The notes: generated by a model from the sequence alone, not told the origin. A stretch of 6,103 bases of DNA from Chromatiales bacterium (GCA_030614035.1 JAUWKW010000095.1:1-6103); one strand, 5' to 3'; positions 1 through 6,103 are shown, numbered from the stretch's first letter. A program made the numbers and translations.

Positions 1-534
1 CGCGGCCACGCGGTAATCGCCGGGCGGGATGTCATCGACGACCGCCTGCCCGGTCGCATCGGAGATCGCGAAGTACGGTGTATCGACGACCAGGATATAG
101 GCGACCATCCGATCGTGGATGTTGCAACCCAGAATGACAACACCCGGTTGCTCAAATCTCCCCGGCGAGTGTTTCTGGCCCTTGTATAAGGGCAGCTCGA
201 ACGCTTTCGGTGCGGAAAACGAATAGACGTGATGACCGACCAAGTCGTTGTTCGGAAAATCGACCTCGGCGCCGCGCTGAACCACCAGCAAGCGCGGCAC
301 GAATTCCAAATTGACCTAATCCATCGACGCCGCGGCCGCCGGCCCGGCCGGCATGACAGCGGAATCGACCGCTTCGAAGTAGATGGCAACGCCAGCCAGC
401 GGTGCGCCATCGCGATCTGAAACCGCGACCGTAAAAGGTCTGGCCAATGCTGGCGTTTGCGGCAGGGCCACCAACAGTAAAGTCGCCAGGCTCCTGAACG
501 GAAACCCTGTCCGCCGCCGATCACTGCGATGCAT
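1..534 (-). pseudogene. Secreted amicyanin-like cupredoxin ('methylamine utilization protein' type), interrupted by an in-frame amber codon; 3' end outside window
   Basis: The minus-strand frame runs from ATG (534-532) to the left edge, 178 codons, with a single stop: TAG at 316-318 (codon 73). Codons 1-32 look like a Sec signal peptide (basic start, LATLLLVAL core, cleavage after ALA). Codons 33-72 form a first beta-rich segment ending in AAAASMD. After the stop the same frame continues as a convincing cupredoxin: VDFPNNDLVGHHVYSF (codons 91-106, His ligand H101 or H102), then GCNIHDRM (136-143), giving C137, H140 and M143 with amicyanin-like C-x2-H-x2-M spacing. It then enters a regulatory-like segment (DTPYFAISDATGQ, DDIPPGDYRV). 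As far as I recall, relatives read MDQ at this place, so CAG to TAG is the simplest cause. A normally terminated product would be 72 residues with no copper site. A weak GGAAAA (549-544) precedes the start. It could be a true pseudogene, a strain-level mutation, a sequencing error or a readthrough site. Family assignment is from memory of motifs. Confidence 0.8.
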
Positions 535-710
535 TGCGTCGATTTTCCATAATCCCGGAGGTCACCCAAAAGCTTACCGGGTAACCAAATTCGCATCCGT
601 GACGCACACCCCATAGTCAAAGCAAGAGCAGATATAGCATCTGATCTGGGGGTTTCTGTATTGCATGCGCAGCATTGCGCCTCTGCACGGAAGTGAGCGA
701 AAAAATTCAG
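535..710. promoter_or_regulatory. Divergent intergenic region between the cupredoxin and GGDEF-EAL genes
   Basis: This 176-bp stretch must contain the promoters of both divergent genes. No clean sigma-70 pair is visible: a TATAGC (634-639 region) could be a -10 for the plus gene, but its -35 is poor. Structures seen are two GGTNACC palindromes (560-566 and 580-586), the near palindrome TTACC-G-GGTAA (574-584), an inverted repeat CAGAT-N5-ATCTG (629-643) followed at once by a second ATCTG (644-648), and GCGCA-N4-TGCGC (667-680). No riboswitch consensus was recognised. Confidence 0.5.
560..586. repeat. Two GGTNACC sites 20 bp apart, candidate operator
   Basis: GGTCACC lies at 560-566 and GGTAACC at 580-586. 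Each is a 7-bp palindrome around a free centre, and both are followed by an A-rich tail (CAAA, AAA). The centres (563 and 583) are exactly 20 bp apart, about two helical turns, which suits a protein binding twice on one face of the helix. The sites sit 26-52 bp upstream of the cupredoxin start, where a repressor or activator would act. Function is inferred from geometry only; the regulator is unknown. Confidence 0.3.
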
Positions 711-3098
711 ATGCGTACCTTTCGCAGCAAGGTCCTGACCCTGACCATACTCGTGGTGCTGGTCTCCCAGCTCGCGACGGTCGGTTCCGTGTTGATCACC
801 GCCAGAGACGCGTCGCGGGTGCGCGCTGAACAGCAGCTGATCGGCGGCGGCGGCACATTCAAGCGATTGGTGCACAACCGCGGGCAATTGCTTACCCAGA
901 CGGTGCGCACGCTGGCCAGTGATTTCGCGTTCAAGGAAGCCGTTGCAACCGGAGACACCAGTACCCTGGCTTCGGTGCTAGAAAATCATTCCCGCCGCGC
1001 CAACGCAGATCTCGCGGTCCTCGCGGATGCCGACGGCAACCTCATCGTTTCAACCGGTGGCGCGACGAACTCTTCCCCAGAACTATCGGTTCTGATTGAA
1101 ACCAATGACGAACCAAGTTCCAAGCGCTCCGCAATGATTATCAATAACCAGGGTTACGAGATGCTGACGGTCCCGGTGCTGTCGCCTCTGCCGGTAGCCT
1201 GGGTGTCGATGGGTTTTCTTATCGACAATTCACTGGCAAAGCAAATGTCAGAGCTGGCCGGCTTGGAAACCACGTTTATTGCAACCACCGAGGACGGCCT
1301 GAAGTTGATCGGCAGCTCATTGCCGCGCGAGGAACGCGCATTACTGGTCAATGCGGCCCTGAGCTTCGCCAATGCCGGCGGCGACCACGATGTAGCCGTA
1401 CAAAATCTGCGCAAGGAGTACCTGTCGACACGGGAAGACTTCGTGACCGGCCCGGTAACGGTATTTGCAATACTCCAGAAATCCATGGGTGATGCCATGG
1501 CGTTTTACGAATCCCTGCGCACGGCGTTGATTCAAATGGCCACCCTTACCATGTTGTGTGCTGTGGTTTGCGCGGTCATGCTCTCACGAACCGTGACCCG
1601 GCCAGTCCGCGATCTCCTGCAGGCAGCGCGGCGTATGCGCGTTGGTAACTACAGCAAGAAGCTTAAATTCAGTTCGCGTGACGAGTTCGGCGAATTGGCT
1701 AACGCGTTCAATGATATGCAGCGAAGTATCTCGGAACGTGAACAACGCATCAGCTACCAGGCGACCCACGACGGGCTGACCGGTCTGCCAAACCGCCTCC
1801 AGGCCATGGATCTTCTGCGCAAGACACTGTTGAAATGTGCGCGGATTGAGCAACCAATGACGCTACTGATCATGCACCTGCAACGCTACCGTGAAATTGA
1901 ATCATCGCTGGGGCATGAGATCGGTGACGAGGTGTTGCTGCAATCGGCAAAGAGAATGCGCGATAGCCTCAAGGAAAAAGATGTGCTGGCACGCCTCGAG
2001 GGTGATCAGTTTCTCGTCGTACTCCCTGGCGCCGATAGGGACGCCGGACTGACAACGGCCGAAACTCTGGCGAGGCTTTTGGACTCCGGCCTGACCATCC
2101 AAAATATCAACGTGACCCTCGATGCCTGCATTGGCATGTGTGTCTATCCGGAGCACGGGCGGCAGCCCGATGAACTGTTGCGCCGGGCAGCAGTAGCCAA
2201 GAACGACGCCCAACAGTCACAGAAAAATGTTCATGTATACCAAAACGGTCGTGAAGCCCGGCACGTTCGCCAACTCGCGATACTCGGCGATATGCGGCGA
2301 GCCGCCACGGACAACGAATGGGAATTGCATTACCAGCCGAAGATTTCGCTCAACGATGGAAGCGTCAGTGGCGCCGAAGCTTTACTTCGATGGAACCATC
2401 CGGAACTGGGCCAGATACCGCCGGCGGAATTCGTGCCGCTCGCTGAAAACGCGGGCAACGTGGGAATGCTGACCGAGTGGGTGTTACGCAACTCAATTGC
2501 ACAGGCTCGCAACTGGCAGGAAGCCGGACTTGAACTAGCGGTTGCCGTCAACTTGTCGGGACGGGATTTATTGAACGACAAGTTGCCGTACCTGATTATG
2601 CAGATCCTGCGCGATAACGAACTCGACGCACGTTCCATGATATTCGAGATCACTGAGGAAGCGCTGGTCCAGGATATCGACCACGCGATCATGGTCCTGA
2701 AGTATCTCCGCGACATGGGTGCGAAGATATCGATGGACGATTTTGGCACCGGTTACTCTTCGCTCAGCCAGTTGCAGTTATTACCCGTCGATGAACTCAA
2801 GATCGATCGCGCATTCATCACCGATCTGCCGGACAGTGAGGCCAATACCGCCATTGTCCGGTCAGTGATTGAACTGGCTCACAACCTCGGGCTGGAATTG
2901 GTCGCCGAAGGGGTCGAGACCGTTGCTGCTTTGGACTGGCTGCGGGAACACGGCTGTGAGCGCGCCCAGGGTTTTTACATCAGCAAGCCGATGCCGGCCC
3001 ACAAGCTGAAAAACTGGGTCGATAAATGGATCGACTCGGGTAACAAGGCCGACGACTCACTGGTTTTTTTGCCGCGCCGGCCCATCAAGACACCGTAG
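711..3098 (+). CDS. Membrane dCache-HAMP-GGDEF-EAL protein, probable c-di-GMP phosphodiesterase with degenerate GGDEF
   Basis: The product (795 aa from ATG 711) should hydrolyse c-di-GMP at the inner membrane in response to a periplasmic signal. Order: TM1 about 8-30; periplasmic dCache-like sensor about 31-269; TM2 about 272-292; HAMP about 293-346 ending in a short coiled coil; GGDEF about 350-513; EAL about 525-775. The EAL domain keeps its expected residues: EALLRW (E556), N614 of NLS, E646 of FEITE, D676-D677 of DDFGTGYSSL, K697 of KID, E733 and E736 of AEGVET, Q753 of QGF. The GGDEF domain has EGDQF (430-434) for GGDEF, H389 where a metal-binding Asp is usual and E397 for the guanine-contacting Asn, so cyclase activity is unlikely. 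The I-site position reads KEKD, not RxxD. It may still bind GTP or act allosterically. Start: TTG 675 and GTG 693 are in frame; ATG 711 was chosen because TM1 follows at a normal distance, with GGAAGTGAG (689-697) a rather distant ribosome site. The gene ends with TAG and may be cotranscribed with the lipoprotein gene 79 bp downstream. Confidence 0.92.
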   Translation: MRTFRSKVLTLTILVVLVSQLATVGSVLITARDASRVRAEQQLIGGGGTFKRLVHNRGQLLTQTVRTLASDFAFKEAVATGDTSTLASVLENHSRRANADLAVLADADGNLIVSTGGATNSSPELSVLIETNDEPSSKRSAMIINNQGYEMLTVPVLSPLPVAWVSMGFLIDNSLAKQMSELAGLETTFIATTEDGLKLIGSSLPREERALLVNAALSFANAGGDHDVAVQNLRKEYLSTREDFVTGPVTVFAILQKSMGDAMAFYESLRTALIQMATLTMLCAVVCAVMLSRTVTRPVRDLLQAARRMRVGNYSKKLKFSSRDEFGELANAFNDMQRSISEREQRISYQATHDGLTGLPNRLQAMDLLRKTLLKCARIEQPMTLLIMHLQRYREIESSLGHEIGDEVLLQSAKRMRDSLKEKDVLARLEGDQFLVVLPGADRDAGLTTAETLARLLDSGLTIQNINVTLDACIGMCVYPEHGRQPDELLRRAAVAKNDAQQSQKNVHVYQNGREARHVRQLAILGDMRRAATDNEWELHYQPKISLNDGSVSGAEALLRWNHPELGQIPPAEFVPLAENAGNVGMLTEWVLRNSIAQARNWQEAGLELAVAVNLSGRDLLNDKLPYLIMQILRDNELDARSMIFEITEEALVQDIDHAIMVLKYLRDMGAKISMDDFGTGYSSLSQLQLLPVDELKIDRAFITDLPDSEANTAIVRSVIELAHNLGLELVAEGVETVAALDWLREHGCERAQGFYISKPMPAHKLKNWVDKWIDSGNKADDSLVFLPRRPIKTP

Positions 3099-3157
3099 CT
3101 CAGCGCGGCAGCGCAAATGGCCGTATGCGGCAAATTCCCTTGCCCGCGCCATCGGTA

Positions 3158-3175
3158 CTACCGGAAGATCGGTAG
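3158..3175 (+). promoter_or_regulatory. Hairpin presenting the Shine-Dalgarno of the thioredoxin-like lipoprotein gene
   Basis: CTACCG (3158-3163) and CGGTAG (3170-3175) are perfect 6-bp complements around the loop GAAGAT. The likely ribosome site GGAAGA (3163-3168), 9 nt before GTG 3178, lies across the stem-loop junction and loop. ATCGGTA also occurs twice directly (3151-3157 and 3168-3174), so TACCG has a second possible partner upstream. The pairing is seen directly. A role in translation control is inference, and a 6-bp stem can occur by chance. Confidence 0.3.
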
Positions 3176-3177
3176 CC

Positions 3178-4494
3178 GTGGAAAACGATGAAATAGGCCG
3201 AGTCCGTCTTAGCATGGTGGCGATCACCGGCATCTGCCGGAGCACGCGGCTGGCCTGCTGTGCGTTAATCACTGCCGGCGCACTGACGGCCTGTTCGCCG
3301 CCCGTCGACAGCCCCGACCCGAACGTCGTGCCGAATGGCGTTTGGCGCGGCGAAATCGAACAATTCGGGCGCGCCCTGCCATTCACGTTCACGGTAGATG
3401 GCTCGGGCAATTCTTTGCAGGTCAGCTACCGCAACGGCGACGAACAGGTTGCGGTGGAGCGGGTGAGCTATGACCCAACCACGCAAGCACTCGAATTGTG
3501 GTTCCCGTCCTACTCATCCGGACTGATTGCGACCGTCGATGGTACGCGCATGAGCGGTGAAACTTTTCTGAACCGCCGCAACCAGATTCACCGGCTGCCG
3601 TTTACCGCGCAGCATGGCCTCGAGTACCGATTTTTTGAACAGGCCGCGGATGACTATGTCGACCTAAGTGGTCGCTGGGAAGTGCTCATTGATATGCCGA
3701 AGTTTGAGTTGAAGCAAAACGGCGTCGCATCGTTTCAGCAACGCGGCCCGTACATCACCGGCACCGTCAATACTGAGGTCGGCGACTACCGTTTCCTGAC
3801 CGGTGAGGTGCGTGGCCGGGATTTGTATCTGTCCTCGTTCGATGGCAACGGCACACAACTGTGGCTCGCCAGCCTCGGTCAAGACGGCATCCTGCGCGGC
3901 AGTTTTGATACCGTGACGTACCAACGGGCTGAATGGAAAGCGAAACCAAACCCGGACGCCGAGCTCAATGATCCGATGAGCCTGACCTGGATTAAGCAGC
4001 CGCAAAATCGATTAGCGTTCACCTTCCCCGACCTCGATGGCAATCCGGTCTCGTTGGCGGACGAACAGTTTCGCGGCAAGGTCGTGCTCGTTGTCGTTGC
4101 GGGTTCGTGGTGTCCGACCTGCCATGACGAGGCAAGCTTCATGGCGCCCTACTACAAAAACAATAAAGATCGTGGTCTCGAGGTCGTGTATCTGATGTTC
4201 GAGTACTCGGATCGCTTCGAGGAAGTCGAGGACCAGGTTCGAGCGTTTCGGTCACGCTACGATATCGAACACGAGATGCTGTTCGCCGGAGATGCTTCGC
4301 GCACGACCCGCAATGACATCCTGCCGATGCTGAACGGCATCATCGCGTTCCCGACGACGATCTTTGTTGACCGCAAAGGCGAAGTGCGCCGCATTCACAC
4401 CGCGTTTCCAGGTCCGGCCACCGGTGAACCGCACGAAGAATACAAGCGCGAGCTTCGCGCCTTTGTCGATGCATTGCTGGCCGAAACGGCCTGA
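3178..4494 (+). CDS. Lipoprotein with C-terminal TlpA-like thioredoxin domain (WCPTC)
   Basis: The 438-aa product is a probable periplasm-facing lipoprotein with thiol-disulfide exchange activity. A hydrophobic stretch ends in the lipobox LTAC, lipidated Cys C39, followed by a Pro/Asp-rich linker. Residues about 53-145 and 162-255 are two beta-rich units that each begin with a Gly-x-Trp motif (NGVWRGEI, SGRWEVLI); the second contains GDYRFLTGEVRG and LSSFDGNG, which I recall from TlpA-family N-terminal regions. Residues about 277-438 form a thioredoxin fold: GKVVLVVVAGSWCPTC, redox pair C312 and C315, and cis-Pro P392 in AFPTTIFVD. TlpA/ResA relatives reduce periplasmic disulfides, for example in cytochrome c or copper-site assembly; the substrate here is unknown. 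A peroxiredoxin role is less likely because of the CxxC pair. Start: GTG 3178 has GGAAGA 9 nt upstream. ATG 3214 would give a more typical signal peptide (Cys at 27) but has no good ribosome site. It lies 79 bp after the EAL gene on the same strand; stop is TGA. Confidence 0.9.
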   Translation: MENDEIGRVRLSMVAITGICRSTRLACCALITAGALTACSPPVDSPDPNVVPNGVWRGEIEQFGRALPFTFTVDGSGNSLQVSYRNGDEQVAVERVSYDPTTQALELWFPSYSSGLIATVDGTRMSGETFLNRRNQIHRLPFTAQHGLEYRFFEQAADDYVDLSGRWEVLIDMPKFELKQNGVASFQQRGPYITGTVNTEVGDYRFLTGEVRGRDLYLSSFDGNGTQLWLASLGQDGILRGSFDTVTYQRAEWKAKPNPDAELNDPMSLTWIKQPQNRLAFTFPDLDGNPVSLADEQFRGKVVLVVVAGSWCPTCHDEASFMAPYYKNNKDRGLEVVYLMFEYSDRFEEVEDQVRAFRSRYDIEHEMLFAGDASRTTRNDILPMLNGIIAFPTTIFVDRKGEVRRIHTAFPGPATGEPHEEYKRELRAFVDALLAETA

Positions 4495-4539
4495 CCCAAT
4501 CGCATAAAACCCACCGTCATCGCCGCAAATTCGTGGGCA

Positions 4540-4555
4540 GGCGCGGTACCGCGCC
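4540..4555. repeat. Perfect 16-bp palindrome GGCGCGGTACCGCGCC
   Basis: The sequence equals its own reverse complement over 16 bp. GCA on the left (4537-4539) and TGC on the right (4558-4560) could extend it past a 2-nt interruption. It lies 46 bp after the lipoprotein stop and 147 bp before the STAND start. There is no T-run, so a classical terminator is unlikely; a dimeric-protein operator or a transcript 3'-end stem is possible. Chance is less likely than for the shorter repeats nearby. Confidence 0.4.
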
Positions 4556-4606
4556 GGTGCGACCGAGACACTGGATTATGTACGGACCTTTCCTTGTGAG
4601 TCAGCT

Positions 4607-4684
4607 GTAAGCAAGGTGTAACCCAGCTAGGTGGCCGCCTGTGCCACGATTCAGGCTGTGCTTACGGCCCGGCCCGTCGGCCGG
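4607..4684 (+). promoter_or_regulatory. Possible structured 5' leader (nested stems) before the STAND regulator
   Basis: A 7-bp outer pairing, GTAAGCA (4607-4613) with TGCTTAC (4659-4665), encloses a 5-bp hairpin GTGGC/GCCAC (4631-4647). It is followed after 3 nt by a 6-bp G/C hairpin with a 4-nt loop (4669-4684). The last stem ends 8 nt before the AGGTGAT ribosome site. The complementarity is seen directly; whether the RNA folds this way or regulates anything is inference. Confidence 0.25.
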
Positions 4685-4692
4685 ATCAGGAC

Positions 4693-4699
4693 AGGTGAT
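4693..4699 (+). promoter_or_regulatory. Shine-Dalgarno AGGTGAT deciding the start at 4703
   Basis: AGGTGAT matches seven bases of the consensus complementary to the 16S rRNA 3' end (the AGGTGAT part of GGAGGTGATC). Measured from the GG, ATG 4703 lies 7 nt downstream, which is near ideal. The alternative ATG 4799 has no comparable site within 15 nt. Confidence 0.55.
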
Positions 4700-4702
4700 A
4701 AA

Positions 4703-6103
4703 ATGGATCCGAACCTTAGCAGCAGCCTGATTGGCAGTCCCCAACGGACATATCCCGGTACCGGGAGTAATTCGGGCCATCGGCAGCCCGGCAAAACCAT
4801 GAATAAAAGTGCCGCCACACTAGCCAAGCTCAGCCGGCCACAATTGCGTGGGATTCTGTCCCGGGATCGCCTGTTCTCGGAGCTCGACGAGGGACGCGAC
4901 AAATCGATCATCTGGGTCTCCGGATCGCCCGGCAGCGGCAAAACTACGGTCGTGGCCGACTACGTGGACACGTGGGCGCTGGATTGCGTCTGGTACCAGG
5001 TTGACCAGGGCGACGCCGACGTCGCGCCCTTTTTCTACTACATGGGCCAGGCAGTCGCTAACCTGGAGGATTCCAGTCAGAACCCACTACCGACGCTGTC
5101 GCCTCAGTATCACAGTAACCTGAACGCATTTACGCGCCGTTATTTCCGGCAATTGTTCAGTCGGCTGACCGCCCCGTTCGCGCTGGTGTTCGACAACTAC
5201 CAGGATATCCCCGCGCAATCGCGGATTCACGAAGTGCTGCGGGAAGGTCTCCAGGAAATTCCCGATGGTGGTTGCGTCATTTTCATCAGCCGCGCAGACC
5301 CGCCGTTGTCGATGGCCCGATTTCGGGCCAACCAGGCGATGGAGTTTATTGGTCCTGAGCAGTTAAAGCTGACACGCGAGGAATCGGATGCAATCGTCGA
5401 ACTGCGCGGACACAAACTAAGCACGGATGCCCTTCAGCAACTTTACGAAAAGACAGAGGGTTGGGCTGCTGGTCTGGTCCTGATGCTGGGACGTGCAGAT
5501 GCCGAAGGCGCTGTCGAAATGTTGCCGGCTGATTCGACACCCGAGGTCGTGTTCGATTACCTGGCCGGAGAAATTTTTAAGAATTTTGAGCCAGCCACCC
5601 AGGACTTCCTGCTGAAAACTGCCTGGATGCCGCAAATTACGGTCAGCATGGGTCAGCAGCTGAGCGGAGAGGAAAACGCCGGAGAAATTCTCAACAACCT
5701 CGCACGCAACGACTACTTCGTCACAAGCAAACAGAATATCGGCGAACTCGTTTATCAGTACCACCCGCTTTTGCGCGAGTTTTTGCTGAGCAAAGCAGAG
5801 GAAACCTTGTCGGCGGATGAACGCAATGCAATCCAGGCCAAAGGTGCGGCGTTGTTCGAGGCCGAGGGGCAAATCGAAGAAACCATCGCGCTGCGCGTCG
5901 ACGCCCGGAACTGGGATGAGATCAGCCGCATCATTCGCGAGAACGCAGCCGATATGCTGGATCAAGGGCGTGGGGAGACGCTGGAGCACTGGCTGGAAGA
6001 ACTTCCGGCGTCGCGCATCAGAAACGATCCATGGATGCTGTATTGGCTCGGTGCAACCCGCCTCGCCGTTGCACCACGGGACAGCCGGCGGCTGTCCGAG
6101 CAG
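4703..6103 (+). CDS. MalT/SARP-like STAND ATPase transcriptional regulator, 3' end outside window
   Basis: The frame is open to the right edge: 467 codons from ATG 4703, or 435 from ATG 4799. Numbering here is from 4799. KLSRPQLRGILSRDRLF (10-26) is the typical entry of MalT-like signal-transducing NTPases. Walker A is GSPGSGKTT (42-50, K48); Walker B is ALVFDNYQDI (128-137, D132); FISRADPPL (162-170) looks like the sensor segment; EGWAAGL (220-226) and YHPLLREFLL (321-330) are conserved helical-arm motifs. From about 345 the protein turns helical and repeat-like (ALFEAEGQIEETIALRVDARNWDEISRII), as before the TPR sensor region. The CVWYQVDQGDAD variant (63-73) resembles proteobacterial proteins that, as I recall, end in a BTAD/SARP domain rather than a LuxR helix-turn-helix; that end is not visible. 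Such proteins bind an inducer, oligomerise with ATP and activate transcription. The start at 4703 has the better ribosome site, but the 32 extra residues are Ser/Gly/Pro-rich and homologues usually begin near the LSRP motif, so 4799 remains possible. Confidence 0.85.
   Translation, partial: MDPNLSSSLIGSPQRTYPGTGSNSGHRQPGKTMNKSAATLAKLSRPQLRGILSRDRLFSELDEGRDKSIIWVSGSPGSGKTTVVADYVDTWALDCVWYQVDQGDADVAPFFYYMGQAVANLEDSSQNPLPTLSPQYHSNLNAFTRRYFRQLFSRLTAPFALVFDNYQDIPAQSRIHEVLREGLQEIPDGGCVIFISRADPPLSMARFRANQAMEFIGPEQLKLTREESDAIVELRGHKLSTDALQQLYEKTEGWAAGLVLMLGRADAEGAVEMLPADSTPEVVFDYLAGEIFKNFEPATQDFLLKTAWMPQITVSMGQQLSGEENAGEILNNLARNDYFVTSKQNIGELVYQYHPLLREFLLSKAEETLSADERNAIQAKGAALFEAEGQIEETIALRVDARNWDEISRIIRENAADMLDQGRGETLEHWLEELPASRIRNDPWMLYWLGATRLAVAPRDSRRLSEQ

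Larger units (their letters stand above)
4495..4702. other. Intergenic region with several inverted repeats, leader of the STAND regulator gene
   Basis: No protein gene is supported in these 208 bp. There is no stem followed by a T-run, so no intrinsic terminator is seen for the lipoprotein gene. Elements visible: perfect palindrome at 4540-4555; a weak promoter-like pair TTGTGA (4594-4599) and TGTAAC (4617-4622) with 17-bp spacing; GTAAGCA (4607-4613) complementary to TGCTTAC (4659-4665), enclosing a hairpin GTGGC/GCCAC (4631-4635 and 4643-4647); and hairpin CCGGCC-CGTC-GGCCGG (4669-4684) just before the ribosome site. The nesting resembles a structured 5' leader, but no known riboswitch consensus was recognised. 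Confidence 0.4.

Noticed and set aside
316..318. Genome-wide recoding of TAG as an amino acid
   Set aside because: The EAL gene ends with TAG exactly where the EAL family C-terminus is expected, so TAG appears to be a normal stop here.
229..616. Short plus-strand frames antisense to and upstream of the cupredoxin gene
   Set aside because: Their translations are Arg-rich and without motifs, while the opposite strand carries clear cupredoxin motifs across 1-534.
3064..3070. Run of seven T near the end of the EAL gene as slippage site or terminator
   Set aside because: No stem precedes it, the frame is normal on both sides, and it lies within the coding region.
4495..4702. c-di-GMP riboswitch, tRNA or small RNA in the intergenic gap
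   Set aside because: No GEMM-like conserved core, no tRNA cloverleaf elements and no terminator were found by eye.
4651..4941. Minus-strand 96-codon frame with a lipobox-like segment (LLFMVLPGC)
   Set aside because: It overlaps the start and Walker A region of the STAND gene on the other strand. The arginine-rich stretch before the hydrophobic segment is too long for a usual signal peptide, and the rest shows no domain.
5417..5989. 190-codon open frame on the minus strand
   Set aside because: It is antisense to the strongly motif-supported STAND gene, and its translation shows no recognisable domain; long antisense frames are common in G+C-rich coding DNA.

Overview
The window reads as chromosomal DNA of a G+C-rich proteobacterium. 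A gammaproteobacterium, perhaps marine or sediment-dwelling, is my best guess from protein style (dCache-HAMP-GGDEF-EAL sensor, TlpA-like lipoprotein, MalT-like STAND regulator, amicyanin-like cupredoxin). That placement is inference. I see no phage, insertion sequence, CRISPR array, tRNA or rRNA.

Layout. Positions 534 to 1 (minus strand, running off the left edge) hold a secreted cupredoxin-like gene of the 'methylamine utilization protein' type. It is interrupted by one in-frame amber codon at 316-318, yet the frame stays open on both sides and all copper ligands are intact downstream. Positions 535-710 are a divergent intergenic region with two GGTNACC sites 20 bp apart. Positions 711-3098 (plus) encode a membrane sensor with a degenerate GGDEF domain and an intact-looking EAL domain, probably a c-di-GMP phosphodiesterase. 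After 79 bp, 3178-4494 (plus) encodes a lipoprotein with a two-part beta-rich N-terminal region and a C-terminal thioredoxin fold carrying WCPTC. A 208-bp gap (4495-4702) holds a perfect 16-bp palindrome and several inverted repeats just ahead of a good Shine-Dalgarno sequence. From 4703 to the right edge (plus, incomplete) lies a large MalT/SARP-like STAND ATPase regulator.

How they may work together. The cupredoxin, the periplasmic sensor domain and the thioredoxin-like lipoprotein would all act on the outer face of the inner membrane or in the periplasm, so an envelope copper/redox theme feeding c-di-GMP turnover is a reasonable hypothesis. Shared regulation of the first two genes is suggested only by their divergent arrangement. 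The STAND regulator has its own leader and is probably a separate transcription unit. The most concrete oddities are the single nonsense codon in an otherwise intact cupredoxin frame, the GGDEF domain with lost catalytic residues, and the structured leaders before the lipoprotein and STAND genes. No clearly new system is demonstrated.
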